From an uncultured Clostridia bacterium (lineage in GTDB: Bacteria; Bacillota; Clostridia; Oscillospirales; Acutalibacteraceae), in the NCBI GenBank assembly GCA_937898625.1, contig CALEJF010000003.1, positions 1-64,000 on the forward strand: 64,000 bases of DNA, in the 5' to 3' direction. Below the pieces are notes generated by a model. It was not told the origin of the DNA and searched no databases. It saw only the letters and a list, made by a program, of their open reading frames with translations. How positions within the stretch are numbered: the first letter of the stretch is position 1; every line of letters begins with the position of its first letter. Positions 53,736-62,600 of the stretch are shown in pieces. Both the position numbers and the translations under genes were made by a program.

Positions 53736-54592
53736 TAATCTATTTTGTAATTTTGTGACCACTGGTCAACCAATGCGTTGAAATCGTTACCTTTCATAGC
53801 TCTTAAGCACTCTGTACGATGTGTTGCATAGTAGTTATATGTTTCGTCAAAAACATCTATTCTCTGCACAAGAAAAACATAGTCACCTATAATAATAGTT
53901 GACGCAGAGTTTACTTCAAGTTTTTCGGCTTCTTTGTAAAATCCTGTTGGAAAACTGCCGTCGCTTGAGGAGTTTATGATTGTGCTGTGAACCTCTTTAT
54001 CCGTTGTAGTTTCCATAAGTGAGCCGGTGTTAACAAGGTCGGCTGAATCAGAAAATTTGTTTATAATTGAGGCTTTTTCTGCATCGGGCATAGAAACAAT
54101 TGCGCCCGTTTCGTTAATATTAAAAAGATAATCAGTTGCAAAGTTTATGGCAATATAATGTTCTTTAAAATATTTTTTTATCTCATCCTCGCTCACGGGA
54201 GAAGCGCCGTCAGGACCATAATAATAGTCCAGAAGGATATCTTCATAGAATTTAGATGTTTCAATTTTGTATATTGTTTCTTTAGAAATATCAAGATTGG
54301 AGTAATGCACACTGTAAATATGCCATAGATTATTAACTTTTTTTGAAAGTTCGGATTTTTGGGCAGAAGAAAGTGTGAGAGAACAAGCAGAAAATTCAGA
54401 ATTTATCGCTACATATCGGGAGATTGCTTTGTTGATTTGTGCTTTATCCTCTTTATATAAATCTTCAAAATAGTAATAAACTTCGTTATCTATTTTTGTT
54501 CCGTTGACTTTGACTTTTGAGAAAACATCACAAGAGGAAAAAGTAAGAGCAATGAATACAATTGCAAGTAAAAGGGATATAAATTTTTTCAC
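53735..54592 (-). CDS. SurA/PrsA-N-like lipoprotein without PPIase domain
   Basis: 285 residues. The lipobox LTFSSC puts the lipid-Cys at 21. Next KVNGTKIDNEVYYYFEDLYK resembles the SurA/PrsA N-terminal helix start. The rest (FNINETGAIVSMPDAEK... STIINSSSDGSFPTGFYK) has a parvulin-like outline but I cannot find the parvulin active-site residues. It may be a foldase relative or chaperone for exported proteins. It overlaps the YjdF-like gene by 4 bp. Confidence 0.6.
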   Translation of the reverse strand: MKKFISLLLAIVFIALTFSSCDVFSKVKVNGTKIDNEVYYYFEDLYKEDKAQINKAISRYVAINSEFSACSLTLSSAQKSELSKKVNNLWHIYSVHYSNLDISKETIYKIETSKFYEDILLDYYYGPDGASPVSEDEIKKYFKEHYIAINFATDYLFNINETGAIVSMPDAEKASIINKFSDSADLVNTGSLMETTTDKEVHSTIINSSSDGSFPTGFYKEAEKLEVNSASTIIIGDYVFLVQRIDVFDETYNYYATHRTECLRAMKGNDFNALVDQWSQNYKID

Positions 54593-55287
54593 TGTTTATC
54601 CCCCTTTGACTCGACATATTCGCGATATAGCTTATCCTTTAAAAGGCGCTGTTCATTGATTAAACGACGCTCTTCCTTAACTTCATCCTTGTTTTTGCCG
54701 ATAATACCGTTTCGGTAAAATGCAACCAAAAGCATTGTTACAACCGCACCAATTGCACAAGCAATAAAGTCGACCATAGTATCTGTGTTGCCTTTTTGCA
54801 AGGTCATACCATAAAGGCTATCCATTGTAAATTCGTAAACTTCCCAACCAACGGCAATTGACAAGGCAAACGCAAGAGAAAAAAGAGAAGACATAGCAGG
54901 GCCTAAATCACCGCGTTTACGGTAAATAATATTTGCAAAATCATAACCAAACCAAGCAGAAAGTACGCCCGAGGCACAATGGGTTACAATGTCAAAGTGC
55001 TCAAAAGTTGTTCTGTTGTTAATTGTTGAGCCAACACAGACACCGATGAAAATAAAAAGAGAAAGCATAGTCTGTGTTGATGCTTCAACTTCAATGATAA
55101 ATGATTTTTTGCCAAAAATCTGAAAAAAGTCCCAAAGGTGAGTGAAAATAATGGCAAAAATTGCTTCTAAAAACTCTACAACTGAACCGTGGAACAAACC
55201 GAAAAGTCCCCAGCATAAAATAATTACACGGAGACAAATCCAAAGAATTCTTTGATTTTTTGGCAAGATACCATAAATCTTAATCAT
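54589..55287 (-). CDS. Membrane protein, YjdF/DUF2238-like
   Basis: 232 residues with about six membrane segments. The WEVYEFTMDSLYGMTLQKGN-TDTMVDFIA stretch near 150-185 fits the DUF2238/YjdF conserved Glu and Asp block. The C-terminus is charged (KDEVKEERRLINEQRL). Function of the family is not established. It is translationally coupled to the lipoprotein gene. Confidence 0.65.
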   Translation of the reverse strand: MIKIYGILPKNQRILWICLRVIILCWGLFGLFHGSVVEFLEAIFAIIFTHLWDFFQIFGKKSFIIEVEASTQTMLSLFIFIGVCVGSTINNRTTFEHFDIVTHCASGVLSAWFGYDFANIIYRKRGDLGPAMSSLFSLAFALSIAVGWEVYEFTMDSLYGMTLQKGNTDTMVDFIACAIGAVVTMLLVAFYRNGIIGKNKDEVKEERRLINEQRLLKDKLYREYVESKGDKQ

Positions 55288-55341
55288 TTTTTAACCACCG
55301 AATATTTGTTATAAAAGAATAATAACATATTAAGAAAAATA

Positions 55342-57204
55342 TTACAAGGAAAGTATTGCAAAAGAGCATCCGTCAATGAAAACTTCGCTGTTTTGCGGGT
55401 TAGTGCCGTAAAGAGCAAATGAGTTTTCAAAATCGTGTGGAAGACGATAGAGAATTGAATGTTCATTTCGGTTTACAATTATCATAATGTTGCCGTTTTC
55501 ATCGTGACGACGGAATGCTACACAACCGAGCATTGAAGAAACGGGTGAGAAATAGCCTTCTTCGAAAACAGGATTTTCTCTTCTTATCTTACCCATTGTT
55601 TTGTAGAAATCAATAAGGTCGTGATTTTCATTTCCCCAAGGGTAGCAACCACGGTTAAACGGGTCTTTGTAGCCTTCAAGTCCTGCTTCGTCACCATAGT
55701 AAACAGATGGCACACCGGGGAGAGTATACTGCAAGGCGACTGCACATTTTAAGAGCTGTACACCTTTTTCATATTTATCACCTAATGAGTGACAAGATTG
55801 CCAATTACGGTCACGATACTCGCATGATTCACCTGCAATTTTGGTGATTGCTCTTTCCGTGTCGTGAGTACCAATGTGATTCATCATAACATCAAGGCAT
55901 TGTTTTGGATAGTTTTCAACAATCTGCATTACTGTTGACATAAAACTCTCTGCTTTACCATTACGGCAAAAATCAAGAATAGCATTTGCAAACGGGTAAT
56001 TCATTATAGAGTCAAACTGACTGCCGAGAAGGTAACGACGACGGGAGCCGTAGCTATGCTTTGTTGTAGCATCTTCCCAAACCTCACCCATTAAAAGGGC
56101 ATCTGGCTTGGTTTCTTTTAGTCTTGCTCTTAACTCGTCAATGAAAATATCAGGTAATTCGTCGGCAACATCAAGACGGAACCCGTCTGCTCCTGCCTTC
56201 AACCATTTTTCAATAATTCCACCTTTGCCATTGATGAAATTGCGATATTCTTCGCCCTCTTCAATAACCTCGGGAAGAGTGATAAAACCCCACCAGCTTT
56301 GATATTTGTCAGGGTAGTTTGTAAATTTATACCATTTGTAATATGGACTTTCAGGTGAGTTGTATGCACCAAGAGTGCTATATCTGCCCTTGCGGTTAAA
56401 ATAGACACTATCGTCACCTGTATGAGAAAAAACACCATCAAGAATTATATGAATTCCTAACTTTTTAGCATTATTGCAAAGGTTTTTAAAATCATTTTCT
56501 GTGCCTAAGAGTGGGTCGATTTTGCCATAATCGGCAGTATCGTATCGGTGGTTTGAATGGGATTCAAAAATTGGATTGAGATAGATGCATGTCACACCTA
56601 AATCTTTGAGATAAGGCAGTTTCTCACTTATACCTTTTAGGTCACCGCCAAAAAAGTCGTTATTTAAAACTTTTCCGTCATGAGTTGGTTTCCATTTGGG
56701 CTCATTTCCCCAATCTGTACGGAGAACCCTGTCGTCAGGCACATTTTCCTTTTTTGCACCTGAATTATAGAAACGGTCAGGGAAAATCTGATAAATAATT
56801 CCACCCTTTAACCAATCGGGTGTGGTGAAATCTTTTTGAGTAACAGTTAACTGCCAGTCTTTTCGCGCAGAGAATGCTCCCGAAAAATTCCCAATTCCAT
56901 CTTCTGTTTGCAGAATTGAGCTTCTGCCATAGGAGGAAAAATAGTCGAAATGATACCAATAAAGGCCTTCTGTTTCGATGGTGGTGTAAATGTCCCAAAT
57001 CTCAGTGTTTTCATCTGCCATTCCTGCCCAACTCATGGGTCTCTCTTCATAGTTTCCATCATCACGGCGAAGCACAAAAAGAGTTTTACTGCAACAAAAA
57101 GAGCGTGGCAAACAAAGGCGAAGATGGATTTCTTCACCTGCACAAATGCTACCGAATTTGTCTTTAAAGAATAAATCTCTTGAATTGTAGGGGATAAAAC
57201 CCAT
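55342..57204 (-). CDS. GH13 alpha-amylase-family enzyme (neopullulanase/cyclomaltodextrinase type)
   Basis: 620 residues and no signal peptide, so it acts in the cytoplasm. An N-terminal beta domain (~1-115) precedes the barrel: IIYQIFPDRFYNS, region I DGVFSHTGDDS, region II GFRLDVADEL (nucleophile Asp345), region III LMGEVWED (acid/base Glu374) and region IV IGTHDTERA. The aligned order is that of intracellular maltodextrin-cleaving enzymes. It is the first gene of the leftward pair after GH43. Confidence 0.9.
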   Translation of the reverse strand: MGFIPYNSRDLFFKDKFGSICAGEEIHLRLCLPRSFCCSKTLFVLRRDDGNYEERPMSWAGMADENTEIWDIYTTIETEGLYWYHFDYFSSYGRSSILQTEDGIGNFSGAFSARKDWQLTVTQKDFTTPDWLKGGIIYQIFPDRFYNSGAKKENVPDDRVLRTDWGNEPKWKPTHDGKVLNNDFFGGDLKGISEKLPYLKDLGVTCIYLNPIFESHSNHRYDTADYGKIDPLLGTENDFKNLCNNAKKLGIHIILDGVFSHTGDDSVYFNRKGRYSTLGAYNSPESPYYKWYKFTNYPDKYQSWWGFITLPEVIEEGEEYRNFINGKGGIIEKWLKAGADGFRLDVADELPDIFIDELRARLKETKPDALLMGEVWEDATTKHSYGSRRRYLLGSQFDSIMNYPFANAILDFCRNGKAESFMSTVMQIVENYPKQCLDVMMNHIGTHDTERAITKIAGESCEYRDRNWQSCHSLGDKYEKGVQLLKCAVALQYTLPGVPSVYYGDEAGLEGYKDPFNRGCYPWGNENHDLIDFYKTMGKIRRENPVFEEGYFSPVSSMLGCVAFRRHDENGNIMIIVNRNEHSILYRLPHDFENSFALYGTNPQNSEVFIDGCSFAILSL

Positions 57205-57245
57205 TATTTCACCACCAAAAACAGTAATAACTTATTTTATCAAAA

Positions 57246-58154
57246 TCATAGATATTTTGCAACTAACTTTTCATAGTCTTCGTCAGAAATTGCAACAACG
57301 GAGCCATGACGGGGGTTAAATGCCATACTATAATCATTGGGATTAACCGGCAAGAAATTTTTAAAATCAGTTGTTTGTTGCATAAAAAATCTGTCCGTGC
57401 CATATTCGTCCATAATCATAATCCATTGGTCAGTGCCTGTTATATTATAGATTTCGCTGCCCTCAACACCTGTTTTTGCAAGGGAAATTACAACTGCATC
57501 ATCACAATACGGACCGTTTAATTTATCAGCGGTCACATAAGCGATAGTCTGGTCCTCGTCGTGCTTGAAATAGAGGTAGTATTTGCCATTTGTTTCATTG
57601 TATGCAATATCTCCGTCAATAGTCTGAATTCCAGGTCTTTCAAACAAGAGTTTTGGCTCTGTTATTGTCTTGAAATCCGTTGTATAAGCATAGTACATCT
57701 GTGCAACTTGGTTTTTCTCGTCAGAATGTGCCCAATAGACCATATATGCGTTTTCGTTTTTGTCCCAGTAGGCTTGTGGTGCCCAAGCTCGGGTAGTAGT
57801 GGCAAAGTTTCCACCGAATTTGCGCATATCAATAATTGTTTCGTCCGTCCAAGTTATTAAATCCTTTGATTTCCAAGTAACGAGAGAATGATTTGATGTC
57901 CACCCTTCAACACATTTCATGTCCGTACCGATTATGTAATAGAAATCGTCCTGACCTTTGAGTATATAGGGGTCACGGACACATTTTTTACCTTTTGTCT
58001 GAATGATAACGGGTTCATTGTTGTTTAATGCTTTAAAATTATATCCATCTTCGCTTACAGCAAAGTGAATTCTCTCTTGCTCAGGCTCATTTCCTACAAA
58101 ATACACAAAGAGATATTTGCCATTTGCACTTTTGGCAGGAATTGCAAAATTCAT
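57246..58154 (-). CDS. GH43-like beta-propeller glycosidase
   Basis: 302 residues from ATG 58154 (9 nt after GAAAGG; an ATG nine bases earlier touches the ribosome site). No signal peptide. The five-bladed propeller family is seen from KCVRDPYILKGQDDFYYIIGT, WKSKDLITWTDE, AWAPQAYWDKNENAYMVYW and TIDGDIAYN, and the general-acid-type Glu in GVEGSEIYN. Plant arabinan/xylan side chains are usual substrates; which one is unclear. The first residues (FAIPAKSANGKYLF) may be incomplete compared with long relatives. Confidence 0.85.
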   Translation of the reverse strand: MNFAIPAKSANGKYLFVYFVGNEPEQERIHFAVSEDGYNFKALNNNEPVIIQTKGKKCVRDPYILKGQDDFYYIIGTDMKCVEGWTSNHSLVTWKSKDLITWTDETIIDMRKFGGNFATTTRAWAPQAYWDKNENAYMVYWAHSDEKNQVAQMYYAYTTDFKTITEPKLLFERPGIQTIDGDIAYNETNGKYYLYFKHDEDQTIAYVTADKLNGPYCDDAVVISLAKTGVEGSEIYNITGTDQWIMIMDEYGTDRFFMQQTTDFKNFLPVNPNDYSMAFNPRHGSVVAISDEDYEKLVAKYL

Positions 58155-58306
58155 AGGTATCATCCTTTCGAAAAAACTGTATTAAGTATATATGAATTTC
58201 CCTAAAAAGTCACTTGACGGGATGAATAAAATAGAAATGATAATTTTGTGCAGAATGTAATGACTTAATAACCAAATTTTGATGATTATAATAAACAAAA
58301 GATTTA

Positions 58307-58322
58307 GACAAATTCAAATTTA
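58307..58322. repeat. Interspersed palindrome copy
   Basis: GACAAATTCAAATTTA between the divergent GH43 and GH36 genes. Confidence 0.6.
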
Positions 58323-58356
58323 TTGAACACATCTATATAGTAATAATAGTTTTTTA

Positions 58357-58385
58357 TTGATTTTAGATATTTCATATGATAAAAT
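58357..58385 (+). promoter_or_regulatory. Promoter of the GH36 gene
   Basis: -35 TTGATT (58357-58362), 17-bp spacer, -10 TAAAAT (58380-58385), ~24 nt upstream of the ribosome site. Confidence 0.7.
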
Positions 58386-58415
58386 ATTTTGAATAACTTT
58401 TTAAGGGGAATTTTT

Positions 58416-60122
58416 ATGTGTAAATTTTATGCAGAATTAATGGAAAAAGATGCTGTTGTTGGTTGTAAAGAATTTAACAACGAATATTTTTCATTTGATT
58501 ATGAAAAGAAGGATGGATTTATCAAAGGTGTTTTCACTGCAAAGAAAGATATTGAAATGAAAAGTCTTGCAGTAACTTATGAAAAGGACTTTGATGATGA
58601 CGATTTGTTCTATGCAAATGGTTATCAGGCATGGACAACTTCCCGTGAATTCTCAAAAGAGGATAAGTTTGACGGACTTTTTGAACCTGCAAGAATTACA
58701 AAGTTCACAGCACATTTTGCAGGCCTTTCAGGTGACTACCATTTCTCAGACTGTTATGGTGAAAAGGGTAAATTCCACGGCTATACATATTGCTACTTCC
58801 GTGAAAAAGGCGAAAACGAAATAAAACTCTACGGCTCAAAGAGTGAGCGTCAGGGATTTACAGTTTTTGAAGTTGATATGAATGGCGGAAAATTTATCAT
58901 CAAAAAGGATGTTGAAGGTCTTCGCCTTAAAGCAGGTCAGGAATATGTGATGTTTGACCTTGCTGTTATTGAAGGCAATATGGACGAAGTTATGGATAAG
59001 TATTTCTTTGACTTTGTTGGATGTAAAAAGCCAAAAATCAAGCATCTTTCAGGTTACACATCTTGGTACAACTATTTCCAGAATATTAACGAGAATATTA
59101 TCATTCGTGACCTTAATGGTCTTGACAGAGCAAGTGAAGAAGTTAACATTTTCCAGGTTGACGACGGTTATCAGCACGCAGTTGGTGACTGGCTTGTTAC
59201 TGACCACAAAAAATTCCCTAAAGGTATGAAATATATTGCAGACGAAATTCACAAGAAGGGTTATAAAGCAGGTATCTGGGTTGCACCTTTCTCTGCACAG
59301 TGTTCATCTATGATTGCTAAAAAGCATCCTGACTGGCTTATCAGATGGAACAAAACAGGCAAAAAGATGCTTGGTTGCCAAGGCTGGGGCGGTGCATACA
59401 CTCTTGATATTTACAATCCTGAAGTTCGTGCATACATTAAAAAGTTCTTTGACACAATCCTCAATGTATGGGGATATGATATGGTCAAACTTGACTTCCT
59501 TTACAGCCAATGTATTGAGCCAAGAAATGGTAAAACTCGTGGTGAAATTATGTGCGACGGTGTTGATTTGCTCCGTGAAGCTTGCGGTGACAAGTGGATT
59601 TTAGGTTGCGGTGTGCCACTCGGTGCTTGTATGGGTATTTTTGATGCTTGTCGTATCTCTTGTGATGTTAACAAAAACTGGAGATTTGAACTTAAAAAGA
59701 GCCTTAACATCAACTCTATTGTTACAGGTATCAGATTTAATGCTGAAATTCCATCTTCACAGAATGCAATTACAAATACAATCTTCCGTAATCACCTTGA
59801 TGGTAGAGCTTTTTGTAATGACCCTGATGTATTTTTCCTTCGTGACATCAATATCGGATACAACTGGGAGCAGAAACTCCTTCACGGTAAAGTAAACTCT
59901 GTTTGTGGTAACGTTCTCTTTGTTTCTGACAACGCAGGAGACTTTGACGATAACAGAATTGATGTTCTTAAAGATTTCTTCAAAGATAAGGCTTATAAAG
60001 TTAATTTTGCAGAATTTGTTGATGAAGATGTAATTCGTCTTGACTTTACAGAGGATGGCGTTGAAAAGAGTCTTACAATGAATCTTATTACAGGTGAAAG
60101 TAACATATTTGATGTTCTTTGA
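58416..60122 (+). CDS. GH36-family alpha-galactosidase-like enzyme
   Basis: 568 residues from ATG 58416, 7 nt after AAGGGG; a TTG at 58389 lies before that site. No signal peptide. An N-terminal beta-sandwich (to ~200) precedes the barrel: VDDGYQHAVGDW at ~248, GIWVAPFSAQ, nucleophile Asp360 in MVKLDFLYSQ and acid/base Asp417 in RISCDVNKNW. It is shorter than the classic ~730-residue enzymes. It most likely removes alpha-galactose from plant oligosaccharides. Confidence 0.88.
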   Translation: MCKFYAELMEKDAVVGCKEFNNEYFSFDYEKKDGFIKGVFTAKKDIEMKSLAVTYEKDFDDDDLFYANGYQAWTTSREFSKEDKFDGLFEPARITKFTAHFAGLSGDYHFSDCYGEKGKFHGYTYCYFREKGENEIKLYGSKSERQGFTVFEVDMNGGKFIIKKDVEGLRLKAGQEYVMFDLAVIEGNMDEVMDKYFFDFVGCKKPKIKHLSGYTSWYNYFQNINENIIIRDLNGLDRASEEVNIFQVDDGYQHAVGDWLVTDHKKFPKGMKYIADEIHKKGYKAGIWVAPFSAQCSSMIAKKHPDWLIRWNKTGKKMLGCQGWGGAYTLDIYNPEVRAYIKKFFDTILNVWGYDMVKLDFLYSQCIEPRNGKTRGEIMCDGVDLLREACGDKWILGCGVPLGACMGIFDACRISCDVNKNWRFELKKSLNINSIVTGIRFNAEIPSSQNAITNTIFRNHLDGRAFCNDPDVFFLRDINIGYNWEQKLLHGKVNSVCGNVLFVSDNAGDFDDNRIDVLKDFFKDKAYKVNFAEFVDEDVIRLDFTEDGVEKSLTMNLITGESNIFDVL

Positions 60123-60326
60123 TTTTTCCGGCAACTACTGATTAAAATTTCTGATATATGTCTTGATGGTTAAATTTTTGCTGTTTTGCCCTAAAATCCT
60201 CGGCAATACACAAAGTATTACCTGCGGTTTTAAAACAAAATATCTAAAAATTTTCCTCACCAACTCATACATCACAATTTTATCAGCAGTCGCTAATGCT
60301 CTATTTTAGTTTTAGGGGAAAATAAA

Positions 60327-61694
60327 ATGAAGTTAGCAGTTATCGGTGGTGGCGGAGTCCGTTCAATGTTTTTGGCTAAAAGTATTGCGGGCAGAGCTGA
60401 AAAGATGGGGATAACAGACCTTGTCTTTATGGATAACAATGAAAAGAAACTGAATATTTACGGCAAGATGGCGAGAGAAGTCTCTCGCCGTCTTTGTCCT
60501 GTTTTGAATTTTACCTTGACGACTGACGGCAAGGAAGCAATTGAAAATGCAGACTATGTTATAACAACTATCCGTGCAGGTGGGGACAGAATGCGCTGTC
60601 GTGACGAGAGAATAGCACTTGATATGGGTATTCTTGGTCAGGAAACAACGGGTGCGGCAGGTTTTTCCTTTGCTATGAGAAGTATTCCCGCACTTAAAGA
60701 ATATTGTGAATTGGTAAAGCAATTTGCAAAGCCGGGTGCTATGGTGTTTAATTTCACAAACCCTGCAGGTGTTGTGTCACAGACTCTTCGTGATATGGGA
60801 TATGATTTTACATATGGCATCTGCGATGCACCAAGTGGAATGTTGCGCCGATTTGAGGAATTGTACGGATATTCCGAGAATTATCTTGATGCACTTTGCT
60901 ACGGACTTAACCACTTGTCTTTCTTTAAATATATCAAGGCAGACGGTGTTGATATTACAAGCAAAATTGTAAGTGATGATGAGGCATATAAAAATACTGA
61001 TTTAAGATATTTCAGTAAAGAGTTCTTAATGCGTAAACAGTATGTGCCAAATGAATATATGTATTATTTTTACAATCGTGAAAAGGCTGTAGAGAATATT
61101 CTCAAGGCAGAGCGTACCCGTGGTGAGCAGATTGCAGATATAAATGAGAAAATGACAGAAGAATTGTCAAATGTTGATATTGAAAACAATTTCGAAAAAG
61201 CACTCGAAATTTTTGATTATTACTATGGTCTTCGCGAAAATTCATATATGGCAAGCGAAACGGGAGAAAAGCGAAATTCCACTTGGCATTTTGATATGTA
61301 TGCTCCTGATGACGGTGGATACGCGGGTGTTGCTCTTGGAATTATTGATGCGAAAAATCAAGAAAGCAGTAAAAAGATTATCGCTTGTGTGCCAAATGAT
61401 AATAGTGCTTTAGATTTTCTCAATGAAAGGGATACGGTTGAAATCTCTTGCGAAATAATAGACGGAAAAGTAACACCAATAAAAATTGGTGATGTTCCTA
61501 TTGAAAACAAAGAGATTATTACAAGGGTCAAGGCTTATGAGCGACTTGCATCAAAGGCGATTATAAGTTGTGACAGAGAAAGTGCTGTTGACTGTTTGTA
61601 TCTACATCCATTGGTTGGCTCATATTCTCTTGCTGAAAAACTTGTGGATGAATATATTGAACTCAATAAAGATTTTACGGGAGAATGGAAATGA
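60327..61694 (+). CDS. GH4-family NAD-dependent glycosidase
   Basis: 455 residues. The Rossmann start is AVIGGGGVRSMFLAKSI, then VITTIRAGGDRMRCRDERI, GQETTGAAGFSFAMRSIP, NFTNPAGVVSQTL and CYGLNHLSFF, the GH4 marks that hold NAD and a divalent metal. GH4 enzymes usually cleave 6-phosphoglycosides, or galacturonides or glucosides, by a redox mechanism. The usual Cys metal ligand appears as CDAP (GICDAPSG). Its last 4 bp overlap the kinase gene. RBS AGGGGAAAATAAA. Confidence 0.9.
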   Translation: MKLAVIGGGGVRSMFLAKSIAGRAEKMGITDLVFMDNNEKKLNIYGKMAREVSRRLCPVLNFTLTTDGKEAIENADYVITTIRAGGDRMRCRDERIALDMGILGQETTGAAGFSFAMRSIPALKEYCELVKQFAKPGAMVFNFTNPAGVVSQTLRDMGYDFTYGICDAPSGMLRRFEELYGYSENYLDALCYGLNHLSFFKYIKADGVDITSKIVSDDEAYKNTDLRYFSKEFLMRKQYVPNEYMYYFYNREKAVENILKAERTRGEQIADINEKMTEELSNVDIENNFEKALEIFDYYYGLRENSYMASETGEKRNSTWHFDMYAPDDGGYAGVALGIIDAKNQESSKKIIACVPNDNSALDFLNERDTVEISCEIIDGKVTPIKIGDVPIENKEIITRVKAYERLASKAIISCDRESAVDCLYLHPLVGSYSLAEKLVDEYIELNKDFTGEWK

Positions 61695-62596
61695 GTTTTG
61701 TAGCAGCTTTCGGAAAACTGAATGTGGATTTACTCTATTCGGGTATGCCAAGAATCCCAAATGAGGGTGAAGAGATTTACTCAAAGGATTTTAAAGTTTG
61801 CCTTGGTGGTGGTCTGCCCGCAACAATGATAAATTGTTCAAGACTTGGTGTGCCTTCCAAAATCGGCACATTTTTAGGTGAAGATATGTTTTCAAACTTT
61901 GCAAAAGGTGAACTCGAAAAAAGCGGAACAAATTACGAAGTTTTTGAAAGCAAAAATTTTCCGCTGAATGTTACCTCTGCAATTATCACCGAAAAAGACA
62001 GAACTTTTGTGTCATACGGTGGTGCGGAAACTTATTCTGATGAAATGCTTGAAAAAATCTATAATTCTCTTAAAGGTGCAAAGGTTGTTGCTATGCAGGA
62101 AAAACTTATTCCTGTTTACAAGCAACTAAAAAAAGAAGGCACAATATTAGTTCTTGATACAGGTTATAGTGATGATATGTCCTTTGAAAAACATAAGGAA
62201 TTAATTGAAATCGCAGACTATTACACACCAAATATTGATGAAACTGAAAAACTGACAGGCACAAAGGATTATAAAGAAGCCCTTAGAATTTTAGGTGAAC
62301 ACTTTGAGAAACCAATTGTAAAACTTGGTAAATACGGTTGTGCAGGTTTTGATGGTGAATATTTTGTGGTAGATAATATTGATGATTTCAAGTGCGTTGA
62401 TGCAACAGGTGCAGGGGATGCATTTCTTTCAGGATTTATCTACGGATTATACAATGACTTTGATTTCAGAAAATGTATTTTAGCAGGCAACATAACGGGT
62501 GGTAAATGTGTTACAGGGATAGGTTGTTTGACAGAATATGCGGACGGGGTAGAACTTACAGAATACCTTAAAAAGTATGAGTATTTAATCAGGTGA
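61691..62596 (+). CDS. PfkB-family sugar kinase
   Basis: 301 residues from ATG 61691, 7 nt after GGAG and overlapping the GH4 stop (ATGA); an ATG at 61685 has no better site. Start FVAAFGKLNVDLLYSG, GEEIYSKDFKVCLGGG sugar-binding pair, and ATP/anion-hole VDATGAGDAFLSGFIYGL with the catalytic Asp. It probably phosphorylates the sugar released by GH36 or GH4. Substrate not predictable. Confidence 0.9.
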   Translation: MSFVAAFGKLNVDLLYSGMPRIPNEGEEIYSKDFKVCLGGGLPATMINCSRLGVPSKIGTFLGEDMFSNFAKGELEKSGTNYEVFESKNFPLNVTSAIITEKDRTFVSYGGAETYSDEMLEKIYNSLKGAKVVAMQEKLIPVYKQLKKEGTILVLDTGYSDDMSFEKHKELIEIADYYTPNIDETEKLTGTKDYKEALRILGEHFEKPIVKLGKYGCAGFDGEYFVVDNIDDFKCVDATGAGDAFLSGFIYGLYNDFDFRKCILAGNITGGKCVTGIGCLTEYADGVELTEYLKKYEYLIR

Positions 62597-62600
62597 AAAA

